Below, piece after piece: positions 45,309-53,877 of a stretch of 64,000 nucleotides of DNA. A program made the position numbers and the translations under genes. The notes below the pieces were generated by a model. It was not told the DNA's origin and ran no database searches. It worked only from the letters and a program-made list of their open reading frames with translations. Source of the stretch: a bacterium (lineage in GTDB: Bacteria; Myxococcota_A; UBA9160; UBA4427); contig JANSYR010000004.1 of NCBI GenBank assembly GCA_024742285.1, positions 372,001-436,000 on the forward strand, read 5' to 3'. Positions within the stretch are counted from its first letter, which is position 1. The number at the start of each line of letters is the position of its first letter.

Positions 45309-46493
45309 TCAGATGATCGAGAGCTCGCGTCCGACCTTTGCGATCACGCCGAGCGCCTGGTCGAGGTGCTCGCGCGTGTGCGTCGCCATGTAGGACGTGC
45401 GGATCACGCCGTGGCCGGGCGGAACCGCCGGGGTCACGACGGCGTTCACGAACACGCCCTCTTCCTGGAGGCGGTTGGCCATCGCGTAGGTGACCAGATC
45501 ATCGCCCGTCAGCAGCGGGATGACCGGCGACTGGGAGCCGCAGGTCTCGAAGCCGAGCAGCTCGAGCTCGCGCTTCATGTAGTTCGTGTTGTCCCAGAGC
45601 TGCTGTCGCCGCTCGGGCTCCGTCTCGACGATCTCGATCGCGGCCTCGACGGCGGCGGCCGCCGCCGGGGGGATCGCCGCCGTGAAGAGCTGGGCCCGCG
45701 CGGTGTGCTTGATGTAGTCGAGGATCTTGGCGTCGTCGCAGGCGATGAAGCCGCCGACCGTCGCGAGGGACTTCGAGAAGGTCCCCATGACCAGGTCGAC
45801 TTCATGCTCGAGACCGAAGTGCTCGCAGATGCCGCGACCGTGCTCGCCGAAGACACCGAGGGAGTGGGCTTCGTCGACGAAGAGCCCCGCACCGTAGGTG
45901 TTCTTGTGCTTCACGATCTCGGGGAGCGGCGTGACGTCACCCTCCATCGAGAAGACGCCGTCGACGACGATCAGCTTGCCCTTGTCGGGGCCGACGTTCT
46001 TGAGCTTCTTCTCGAGGTCTTCCGGGTCGTTGTGCCGGAACTTCACGGACTTGGCGAGGCTCATCTGGACGCCGTCGATGATCGAGGCGTGATCCATCTT
46101 GTCGAGGATCGCCACGTCGTGGCGTCCGAGCACGGTCGAGAGGACGCCGACGTTCACGCCGTAGCCGGTCGAGAAGACCAGGACGTGCTCGCGCTGCATG
46201 AAGTTGGCGAGGCGCTCTTCGAGGCGCACGTGGATGTCGAGGTTGCCGTTCAGCAGTCGCGATCCGGCGCAGCCCGTGCCGTACTTGGCCGTCGCGGCGA
46301 TCGCGGCTTCCTTGACCTTCGGGTGGCTGGTCAGCCCGAGGTAGTTGTTCGAGCCGAGCATGACGACCTTCTGGCCGTCCATCGTGACGACGGGATCCTG
46401 GGGTGACCCGATCTCCCGGTAGAGCATGTAGGCGCCGGAGTCCCGGGCCTCCTGGGCTCGCGTGTAGTCACGACATTTCTGGAAGACGTCCAC
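45309..46493 (-). CDS. Alpha-oxoamine synthase, probably serine palmitoyltransferase
   Basis: The 394-residue PLP enzyme has the segment LGSNNYLGLTSHPKVKEAA, then KYGTGCAGSRLLNGNLDIH, and the PLP lysine in TFSKSLATVGG. The family covers 8-amino-7-oxononanoate synthase, 2-amino-3-ketobutyrate CoA ligase and serine palmitoyltransferase. The GTGCAGSRxLNGxLDIH signature is one I associate with bacterial serine palmitoyltransferases, which make the sphingoid base from serine and palmitoyl-CoA. GTG 46493 follows GGGAGG. A KBL/BioF role is not excluded. No other sphingolipid gene is adjacent. Confidence 0.75.
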   Translation of the reverse strand: MDVFQKCRDYTRAQEARDSGAYMLYREIGSPQDPVVTMDGQKVVMLGSNNYLGLTSHPKVKEAAIAATAKYGTGCAGSRLLNGNLDIHVRLEERLANFMQREHVLVFSTGYGVNVGVLSTVLGRHDVAILDKMDHASIIDGVQMSLAKSVKFRHNDPEDLEKKLKNVGPDKGKLIVVDGVFSMEGDVTPLPEIVKHKNTYGAGLFVDEAHSLGVFGEHGRGICEHFGLEHEVDLVMGTFSKSLATVGGFIACDDAKILDYIKHTARAQLFTAAIPPAAAAAVEAAIEIVETEPERRQQLWDNTNYMKRELELLGFETCGSQSPVIPLLTGDDLVTYAMANRLQEEGVFVNAVVTPAVPPGHGVIRTSYMATHTREHLDQALGVIAKVGRELSII

Positions 46494-46993
46494 GATCGTT
46501 CCTCCCGGTCGGCCGTTCCGCGCTTCCGGCGTCGCCTTCTCGGGGAAGGGTCTGCCGTGGCGCGCGTGATGCCCCGGCTCGGGGCCGGCCTGTCGGTGGG
46601 TGGTTGGATGGGTAGCCGATGTTTCAGCGATTCCTGAATCCCGGCGTCCGTTCGTGGGCCGCGGGGCACGTTTCTGAACGGGGATCCTGCTCTCGTTGAT
46701 GGAAAGAAGGTCCCAGCACCGCGGCCAGCCCTCGTCGGGGCTCGGCCGTATCGTGGGGGGTGCGGTCAGCCGCGCATCGCGCGGATCTGGAGAGTACCCC
46801 ACCGATTCTCGGGCTGTCAGCGAGATCCTCGTTTTGTGGGGGCATGTCACCACGAATCGACGAAGAGTTCTCTCCAGATCCGGAAATGTCGTCCGACTCG
46901 CGAATCCGCCGCGTCGGGTAGAGTCTGAGACGGTGCGCATCCCCCGCGAGCCCGCGGGGTCATTCCACGGCGTGCCGATCGAGGGGGTGGGCG
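46494..46993. other. Intergenic region between divergent spt-like and mlaA genes
   Basis: This is a 500-bp gap. No reliable ORF, strong promoter or long stem is seen. Only a weak 5-bp inverted repeat, TTCAG/CTGAA, lies near 46623-46638. It must hold the promoters of both genes. Confidence 0.4.
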
Positions 46994-47932
46994 ATGAAGC
47001 GCGGTTGGGTTCGCTCGAGGAGCACCGGGTCCAGCGCGCGCCGGCGGAGCGCGTCGTCGATCCTGGCCGCGCTGCTCGGGCTCGTCCTCGCGATGCCCGC
47101 CCTGGCCGAGGATGGCGCCGACCTCGAAGAGGAACCGGATCCGGTCCTCGACGAGGAACCCGATCCGCTCTTCGACGATCTCTTCGACGAGGAGTTCGAC
47201 GAGCCGGCGGGCTATCCCGACCCGCTCGAAGGGACGAATCGCGGAACCTTCGCCTTCAACCGCCAGCTCGACCGATGGATCCTCGATCCGGTGACCGAGG
47301 GCTATCGCTGGCTCGTTCCCGAGCCGGGCCGGAAGGCGATCGCGCGGGCCTTCGCCAATCTCGGTTCGACGCAGACGCTGGTGAACGACGTGCTCCAGCT
47401 CGAGTGGAAGGACGCGTCGGTGACGACGGGGCGCCTCGTCCTGAACTCGACGCTCGGCGTCCTCGGGTTCTTCGAGGTCGCCGAGACGTTCGGCCTCGAG
47501 GCCCACGAGTCGGATTTCGGGCAGACCCTCGCCCTGGCCGGCACGCCCTCGGGCCCCTACGTCGTGCTTCCGCTCCTCGGGCCTTCGACGGTGCGCGACG
47601 CGATCGGTACCGGGGTCGATGGCTTCTTTCAGCCGACCTACTACATCCTCGGTCCCTCGAACTTCCTGCTCGGTCCGACCGAGATCCTGCTCTACACCGG
47701 CAGCTCGGGGATCAGCACGCGAGATCGTCACTACATCGAGCTCAAGAGTCTCGAGGACAGCAGCATCGACTTCTACGCCGCCATGCGGAGCGGCTACTAC
47801 CAGGATCGCGTCGCGGCGATCTGGACGCGCCGTCCGGGACATCGGACGAGCGAGGAGCCCGAGTTCACCCTCGGTCGCGACGAAGACGATGCCGCGCCCG
47901 ACGAGGGGGATGCCCTCGCCGAGGAACGATGA
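46994..47932 (+). CDS. mlaA: MlaA (VacJ) outer-membrane lipid asymmetry protein
   Basis: MlaA removes misplaced phospholipids from the outer leaflet in the Mla pathway. The 312-residue protein has an export signal (about 20-38, ending ALA-ED), an acidic low-complexity stretch (about 40-70), then the MlaA domain with DPLEGTNRGTFAFNRQLD, FANLGSTQTLVNDVLQ and TFGLEAHESDFGQTLALAG. No lipobox cysteine follows the signal, so it would not be a classical lipoprotein, which differs from E. coli. The tail is acidic. It overlaps the permease gene by 4 bp. Confidence 0.93.
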   Translation: MKRGWVRSRSTGSSARRRSASSILAALLGLVLAMPALAEDGADLEEEPDPVLDEEPDPLFDDLFDEEFDEPAGYPDPLEGTNRGTFAFNRQLDRWILDPVTEGYRWLVPEPGRKAIARAFANLGSTQTLVNDVLQLEWKDASVTTGRLVLNSTLGVLGFFEVAETFGLEAHESDFGQTLALAGTPSGPYVVLPLLGPSTVRDAIGTGVDGFFQPTYYILGPSNFLLGPTEILLYTGSSGISTRDRHYIELKSLEDSSIDFYAAMRSGYYQDRVAAIWTRRPGHRTSEEPEFTLGRDEDDAAPDEGDALAEER

Positions 47933-49074
47933 AGTCCTTCGACCCGGACGTGGCGCCTGCCCACCAGCGCCGCTTCCTCCTGCTGGTCGTCGCGGCGATC
48001 TCCGCCCTCTTCCTCTGGATGGTCGGCGGGTTCCTGATGGCGCTGCTGCTCGCGGCGATCACCGCGGGCATGACCCACCCGATCCATCGTCGACTCGAGC
48101 GGCGGCTCGGAGGTCGATCGGTCCTCTCGAGCATCCTGGTGTTGCTCGGTCTGCTCGTCCTGGTGATCGGGCCGCTCTTCACCCTGCTCGGTCTCGTGAT
48201 TGGTCAGACGGTCGAGCTCTCCCAGCAGATCGGGCCCTGGATCGAGGCGCGGACCGCGGATCCCGACGCGCTCTCGCTCTGGATCGAAGGGCTTCCGATC
48301 TGGCAGTGGCTGCCGATCGAGCCGGTCCTGCCCGAACGGGAGCGGGTCCTCGAAATCGGCGCGAACGCGGTCCGCAACACCGGTGCGCTGCTCGTCGACG
48401 GGCTGGCCGCGGCGGGGCGAGGGACCGCCGCGTTCGTGCTCGGCGGGTTCATCTATCTCTACGCGGTCTTCTTCTTCCTGATCTCGGGCCGCGAGATTCT
48501 CGATCGCGTGCTCTACCTGAGTCCCCTCGAGGCGGAGGACGAGGCCCTCGTGATCGAGCGATTCGTCTCGGTCACGCGAGCGACCCTGCGCGGGTCCCTG
48601 TTGATCGGCGGGATCCAGGGGCTGCTCACCGGGATCGGCTTCGCCGTCGCGGGCATCTCCGGCGCGGCCTACTGGGGCACGATCGTGGTCGTGCTCTCGG
48701 TGATCCCCGGGATCGGTGCGCCCCTCGTCTGGCTGCCTGCGGTCCTCTGGCTCTTCGCGACGGGCGAAGCGACGACGGCGATCGCGCTCGCGGCCTGGTG
48801 TGCGCTGGCGGTCGGGAGCATCGACAACGTGCTGCGTCCCCGCCTCGTCGGCTCCGACGCGCGGATGTCGGACCTGATGATCCTGATCAGCACCCTCGGC
48901 GGGATCTCGCTCTTCGGCGCCCCGGGCTTCGTGATCGGACCGATCGTGGCGGCGGTCTTCGTGACGCTCTGGGACGTCTACGGACGCGTCTTCGCCGATG
49001 CGCTCCCGCCCATCGCGCCGACGCTGGCCGACGAACCGGGTGAAGCGAGCGAACCGGAAGCCCCGGAAGACTGA
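47929..49074 (+). CDS. AI-2E family membrane permease
   Basis: The 381-residue membrane protein has the AI-2 exporter (PF01594) layout: paired N-terminal membrane segments, a long amphipathic middle (about 95-160), and a second cluster of six membrane segments (about 180-350) with GIPGIGAPLV-like turns. Members export varied small molecules or act in ion tolerance. True AI-2 export is shown for only some. ATG 47929 overlaps the mlaA stop (ATGA), and coupling to mlaA suggests a shared envelope role. The substrate is unknown. Confidence 0.88.
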   Translation: MKSFDPDVAPAHQRRFLLLVVAAISALFLWMVGGFLMALLLAAITAGMTHPIHRRLERRLGGRSVLSSILVLLGLLVLVIGPLFTLLGLVIGQTVELSQQIGPWIEARTADPDALSLWIEGLPIWQWLPIEPVLPERERVLEIGANAVRNTGALLVDGLAAAGRGTAAFVLGGFIYLYAVFFFLISGREILDRVLYLSPLEAEDEALVIERFVSVTRATLRGSLLIGGIQGLLTGIGFAVAGISGAAYWGTIVVVLSVIPGIGAPLVWLPAVLWLFATGEATTAIALAAWCALAVGSIDNVLRPRLVGSDARMSDLMILISTLGGISLFGAPGFVIGPIVAAVFVTLWDVYGRVFADALPPIAPTLADEPGEASEPEAPED

Positions 49075-49106
49075 AGCAGAGCCCGCAGCCTGGGAAGCGC
49101 GCCTCG

Positions 49107-49805
49107 CTAGCCTTCGGTCTTCCCCTTCTCCTTCAGGTCCTCGATCTTGTCCTCGATCGAGGCCATGAGGAAGTCGAAGCCCTCGCGCTTGAGCGCGGAG
49201 GAGTACTCGGAGCGGCGCAGGGCGAGCTCGCTGACGGTGCCATTCAGGTAGACGTCGATCACCTTCCAGTCGCCGTCGCGCTCGATCACGCGGTAGTTGA
49301 GCTGGACGTCCTCGCCGTCGGGCACGACGATCTTGGTGAGCACGTTGCGCGTGCCCCGGGCGGCGTCTTCGACGCCGAGCGTCACGAACTCTTCGCCGGT
49401 ATAGCCGGTGAAGCGGCCGGCGTAGTTCGCGGTCGTGAAGCGCGCGAAGGTCTCGGCCCAGCGCGCCTTCTCTTCGACGGAGAGCTTCTTCCAATGGCGG
49501 CCGACGGTCTTGCTCGCCATGAAGTCGAGGTCGAAGGTCTCTCCCATGAGCGGCGCGAGGCGATCGATCCGACCCTCGAAGCCGAGCGTCTTCGCGTCCT
49601 TCATGATCTGCAGGAGGCCCGCGTGGAACTTCTCGATGATCGCGGTCGGCGCCCCCGCCTCCGCCTCGACGGTGGCCGCCGCGGTCGCGTCGGCGCCGGG
49701 GTCGATGGCCGCCACGTTCTGGGCGAGCGTCGTCTGCGTCGCGAGCACGAGCAGCGTCGCGACCACGATCGAGTTCGGGCTGGGTCGAGTAGACATCTTC
49801 CGCAT
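49107..49805 (-). CDS. mlaC: MlaC (Ttg2D-like) periplasmic phospholipid carrier
   Basis: The 232-residue protein has an N-terminal signal peptide (about 10-28) and the MlaC domain, with FDLDFMASKTVGRHWKKLSVEEK, FARFTTANYAGRF, YRVIERDGDWKVIDVYLNG and a C-terminal helix. It carries phospholipids between MlaA and the inner-membrane MlaFEDB complex. No mlaD, E, F or B gene is near. It is convergent with the mlaA-permease unit. The ATG at 49805 precedes the signal, and the frame extends upstream without family support. Confidence 0.92.
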   Translation of the reverse strand: MRKMSTRPSPNSIVVATLLVLATQTTLAQNVAAIDPGADATAAATVEAEAGAPTAIIEKFHAGLLQIMKDAKTLGFEGRIDRLAPLMGETFDLDFMASKTVGRHWKKLSVEEKARWAETFARFTTANYAGRFTGYTGEEFVTLGVEDAARGTRNVLTKIVVPDGEDVQLNYRVIERDGDWKVIDVYLNGTVSELALRRSEYSSALKREGFDFLMASIEDKIEDLKEKGKTEG

Positions 49806-50319
49806 CAAGGTCCTGCTTCCTCTCGAGCGCCGTCGCGAGCCAGGGGCTTCGCGTGGGCCCTCGCTCGCCGCTGATTCGAGGGGTCGATCCTCGCTCGTAC
49901 GCACGACCTCGTGGCGCGCGCCGAGCTCTGTTCTTCGAATGCGTCGGGGTCGAGATTCGTCATCGGCGGAGGGGTGGGCACCGATGGTCGGCCCGAACTC
50001 TAGCAGCCTCCGCGCAATGCAAGGCGCCTCCGATCCCCCCGAATCGCCGGGTTCTACCCGCGGGCGTTCGACACACCGCGCAGGAGATTCTGTGCAACAG
50101 TCTGTGGCGCCGATCGGGGCGGGATGGGGTCGCGCGCCGATCTCGGCTCGCTCATGGAGCGTGGCAGCCACGCCGGTGGGACGTTCTAGACCACGCGCGC
50201 CCGAACGCGTGGATTCTCCGTGGTCGTGCGTACCCGGGGCGAGGCAACAGGTTCCGGAACGCGCCCGTCGTCGGGCCGGGACGAGCGCGAGACCAGGGGC
50301 GGTTGGGGTACGCAGCTCG
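49806..50319. other. Intergenic region between divergent mlaC and hpnN-like genes
   Basis: This is a 514-bp gap. Open frames run through it on both strands but look like GC-rich artefacts. I see no strong promoter, stem or repeat. Confidence 0.4.
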
Positions 50320-52995
50320 GTGAGCGAAATCGACGAAGAAACGCTGGAATCCCGCCTCGGTGCCGGTCTCGGCGCGTGGGTGCGGGCGAGCGCCCGCAGT
50401 CGGGGCCGAGTGGCAGCGCTCGCCGCGCTCCTCTTCGCGACTTCCCTCGTCTACACCGCGACGGAGCTCGGGATCCGCTCGGAGACCGAAGCGCTCTTTC
50501 CGGAGGACCTGCCCTTCCGAGTGCGGGACGCGCGTTTCCTCGAGACCTTCCCGATGCTCCACGAGAACATCGTGCTGGTCGTCGAAGGCCCGACCGCCGA
50601 GGGCACCCGCGATGCGACCCAGCGACTCGCGGCCCGTCTGGCCTCCCAGCCCGAGCTCTTTCCGCGGGTCGCCCTTCCCGCCCATCCCTTCTTCGAGCGC
50701 AACGGCCTCCTCTATCTCGAGGTCGAAGAGCTCGTCACGCTCGCGGATCGGCTCGCGCAGCTGCAGCCGCTTCTCGCGGGGCTCGTCGCGGACGAGAGCC
50801 TGCGTGGCTTGATGGACCAGACGCGCGGCGCCGTCGAAGCGCTCCATCGCGAGCGCATCGAGGAATTCGACCTCGCCCCGATCCTCGCTCGCCTTGAGGA
50901 GACCGTGCGCACGTCGTTCGCGCCGGGCGGGGACGCTCGGGGTCGTCTCGATTGGTCGGCGATCATCGATTGGGGTCAGAGCGACGGCGATCCGCGGCGG
51001 CGGGTCCTGCAGGTCCAGCCGGCCCTCGACTACGGATCCATGGCGGCGGCGCGGCAGGCGATCCTCCGGCTCCGCGACCTGGTTCACGAGCTCGGTTTCG
51101 CGACCGTCGACGATCCCGAGCCCCGCGACTACCGGGTCCGCATGACCGGCGACATCGTCCTCAACTTCGACGAGATGGCGCTGCTCCGGACCCAGGTCGC
51201 GGGCGCGGGCGTGGGCTCCTTCGTCGTCGTGGCGATCCTGCTCTTCGTCGCGCTCCGTTCCGGTCGGCTCGTTCTCGCGACGGTCATGTCGCTGCTCTTC
51301 GGGCTCGTGGTGACCGCCGGCTTCGCGACCCTCGCGATCGGCCACCTGAACATGATCTCGGTGGCTTTCGCGGTGCTCTTCATCGGCCTCGGCGTCGACT
51401 TCGGGATCCATCTCTGCATGCGCTTCCAGGAGCTCCGAGAGCAGGGCGACGACGCCGAAGCGGCGCTCCAGGCAAGCGCGCGGGGCGTGGGCAGCAGCTT
51501 GATGGTCTGCGCGGCGACGACCTCGGTCGGCTTCTTCGCGTTCGTGCCGACCGACTTCATCGGCGTCGCCGAGCTCGGGGTGATCGCGGGCGTGGGGATG
51601 TTGATCGGCGTGGCCTCGAGCTTCACGATCATCCCCGCGATCCTCGCCGGCGCGCCGAAGATCGCGCCCGGCGAACGGCGTCTGCCGACGCTGCACCTGC
51701 CGACCTGGCCGGTCCGACATGCCCCGGCCGTCGTGGTGGGTTGCGCGCTTCTGTTCGTCGCCGGCGGCTCGCTCCTTCCGGAGCTCTACTTCGATCAGAA
51801 TCCGCTCAACGTTCGCGATCCCGCGGCGGAGAGCGTTCAGGTCTATCAGGATCTGCTCGCAGACAGCGACCGTTCGCCCTGGCCCCTCGAGGTCCTGGCC
51901 AACACCGCCGAAGAGGCCGACGCGATCGCCCTTCGCTTCGAAGCGCTTCCCGAGGTCGACCGCGCTCGGACGCTCTCGGATTTCGTGCCGGAAGAGCAGG
52001 CCGCGAAGCTCGAGGCGATCGACGAGATGGCCTACTTCGTCGACTGGGGCGCGATCCGTCGGGTCGAGACGCCACCCACGACGGAAGATTCGATCGCGAG
52101 TCTCGAAGCGCTGCGAGACGCGCTCGCGGAGGCGCGAGCGAGCGGGCTGGCGCCGGAGACGGCGCGCGCTGCGGCGAGTCTCGAGTCGGCGCTCACGGCC
52201 CTGCTCGAACGCCTGGCGGCGCAGGGTCCCGAGGCGCGAACGGCACGGATCGACGCGCTCGAGGATCGGTTGTTGGGCGGGCTCCAGGGGATGCTCGCGC
52301 GACTCGAGCGTGCGATGAACGCCGAGCGCATCCGACTCGAAGACGTTCCGCAGACCGTCCGGGAAGAGCGGGTCAGCGCGAGCGGACTCCATCGCGTGGA
52401 GATCGTGCCGGCGGAAGACCTGACGGTCCCGGGCGCGCTCGATCGGTTCGTCGCAGCGGGACAGTCGGTGACCGAGGATCTCGCGGGTCCGGCGATCCGG
52501 ATCCAGGCCTCGGCCCGGGCGGTGACCGGGGCGCTGATCCAGGCCCTCGCTTCGGCCGTCGTCGTGATCCTGGTCTTCCTCTCCGTGCTCTGGCGCCATC
52601 CGGGCGACGTCTCGCTCGTGATGCTTCCGCTCCTCTTCGCGGGGGTCTCGACCGGCGCGTCGATGGTGCTGCTCGACATCCCCTTCAACTTCGCGGACGT
52701 GATCGTATTGCCGCTCCTGCTCGGGATCGGCGTCGACTCGGGGATCCACATGGTCCATCGCGCGCGGATTCGTGAAGACGCGGACGCGTCGCTCCTCTCG
52801 ACGAGCACCGCTCGCGCGGTCGTCTTCAGCGCGACCACGACGATCGCGAGCTTCGGCACCCTCGCCCTGGTTCCGCATCGCGGCATGGCGAACCTCGGTC
52901 AGCTCCTGGTGGTCGGCGTCGGCTGGACGGTGCTGGCGAATCTCGTCCTGCTCCCGGCGCTCCTCGAGCTGCGCGAGCGCCGGGCCCGCGCGTGA
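50320..52995 (+). CDS. RND family lipid exporter, MMPL/HpnN-like
   Basis: The 891-residue inner-membrane protein has the RND fold: a membrane segment at about 25-45, a large periplasmic loop (about 50-290), five membrane segments (about 295-430) with the GLGVDFGIHLCMRF motif, a second periplasmic loop, and a last five-segment bundle with GIGVDSGIHMVHRA. It resembles HpnN, the hopanoid exporter, and MMPL lipid transporters. No hopanoid genes are nearby, so the substrate is unproven. GTG 50320 is the start. It overlaps the EamA gene by 4 bp (GTGA). Confidence 0.85.
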   Translation: MSEIDEETLESRLGAGLGAWVRASARSRGRVAALAALLFATSLVYTATELGIRSETEALFPEDLPFRVRDARFLETFPMLHENIVLVVEGPTAEGTRDATQRLAARLASQPELFPRVALPAHPFFERNGLLYLEVEELVTLADRLAQLQPLLAGLVADESLRGLMDQTRGAVEALHRERIEEFDLAPILARLEETVRTSFAPGGDARGRLDWSAIIDWGQSDGDPRRRVLQVQPALDYGSMAAARQAILRLRDLVHELGFATVDDPEPRDYRVRMTGDIVLNFDEMALLRTQVAGAGVGSFVVVAILLFVALRSGRLVLATVMSLLFGLVVTAGFATLAIGHLNMISVAFAVLFIGLGVDFGIHLCMRFQELREQGDDAEAALQASARGVGSSLMVCAATTSVGFFAFVPTDFIGVAELGVIAGVGMLIGVASSFTIIPAILAGAPKIAPGERRLPTLHLPTWPVRHAPAVVVGCALLFVAGGSLLPELYFDQNPLNVRDPAAESVQVYQDLLADSDRSPWPLEVLANTAEEADAIALRFEALPEVDRARTLSDFVPEEQAAKLEAIDEMAYFVDWGAIRRVETPPTTEDSIASLEALRDALAEARASGLAPETARAAASLESALTALLERLAAQGPEARTARIDALEDRLLGGLQGMLARLERAMNAERIRLEDVPQTVREERVSASGLHRVEIVPAEDLTVPGALDRFVAAGQSVTEDLAGPAIRIQASARAVTGALIQALASAVVVILVFLSVLWRHPGDVSLVMLPLLFAGVSTGASMVLLDIPFNFADVIVLPLLLGIGVDSGIHMVHRARIREDADASLLSTSTARAVVFSATTTIASFGTLALVPHRGMANLGQLLVVGVGWTVLANLVLLPALLELRERRARA

Positions 52996-53849
52996 CGGGC
53001 GGCGCCGACGAGCTCACCCTCGTTCTGGTCCTCGCCGCTGCGCTCATGCACGCGAGCTGGAACGCGGTCGCGAAGGCGAGCGGCGATCCCCTGGTCAACA
53101 TCGCGGTCATCACCGTGACCGGCGGCGTGATTGCGCTCCCCTTCATGGCCTGGTTCCCCTGGCCTTCCGACGAGACCTGGCGGTGGCTCCTGATCTCGGG
53201 CGTGATCCACTTTCTCTATCAGCTGAATCTGGCGCGCATGTACCGGCTCGGCGATCTCAGCCAGGTCTACCCGATTGCTCGGGGGCTCGCGCCGCTCGGC
53301 GTCGCCGCGATGGGGGCCCTCTTCGTCGACGAACGCCTCGCCTGGAATCAGGTTCTCGGCCTCGTGTTGAGCGCGGCGGCGATCGGGGTCCTCGGTCGTT
53401 CGGGTGGCCGTGGCGGCCAACGGGCGCGGGGCGTCGGGACGGCCCTCTTCGTCGCCGTGTTGATCGGGCTCTACACCTACTCGGACGGGCGAGGCGTTCG
53501 CTCGGTCGAGAACCCGCTCCTCTACATCGCCTGGACCTGCTTCATGAGCAGTCTCCCCTTCGGTCTGTACACGGCGGTCGTCCGGCGGCAGACCGTCGTC
53601 GATTCACTTCGCCGCGGTGGAGCGCGCGCCGTCGCGGGCGGGGTCCTCGCGACGGTCGGCTATGGGATCGCGCTCTGGGCGATGGCCCGCACGCCGCTCG
53701 CCCTCGTGGCCTCGCTCCGCGAGGCGAGTGTCCTCTTCGCAGCGCTGATCGGCGCGTTCGTGCTACGCGAATCCTTCGGACGGATCCGCATCCTCGCGTC
53801 CGCCGTCCTCGTGGTGGGACTCGTGCTGGTTCAACTCGCTTCGGGCTGA
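52992..53849 (+). CDS. EamA/DMT family transporter
   Basis: The 285-residue protein has ten hydrophobic segments arranged as two five-segment EamA repeats. It has AALMHASWNAVAKASGDPL in the first and a conserved Pro/Glu region (VASLREASVLFAALIGAFVLRE) in the second. DMT members move varied metabolites. It is coupled to the RND exporter by a 4-bp overlap. The substrate is unknown. Confidence 0.9.
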   Translation: MTGGADELTLVLVLAAALMHASWNAVAKASGDPLVNIAVITVTGGVIALPFMAWFPWPSDETWRWLLISGVIHFLYQLNLARMYRLGDLSQVYPIARGLAPLGVAAMGALFVDERLAWNQVLGLVLSAAAIGVLGRSGGRGGQRARGVGTALFVAVLIGLYTYSDGRGVRSVENPLLYIAWTCFMSSLPFGLYTAVVRRQTVVDSLRRGGARAVAGGVLATVGYGIALWAMARTPLALVASLREASVLFAALIGAFVLRESFGRIRILASAVLVVGLVLVQLASG

Positions 53850-53877
53850 TCGGGTCGGGCGCGTCTATCCTGCGCGC

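Noticed and set aside
49806-50171. N-terminal extension of MlaC
   Set aside because: The open frame lacks family similarity and would bury the signal peptide that begins at the ATG of 49805.
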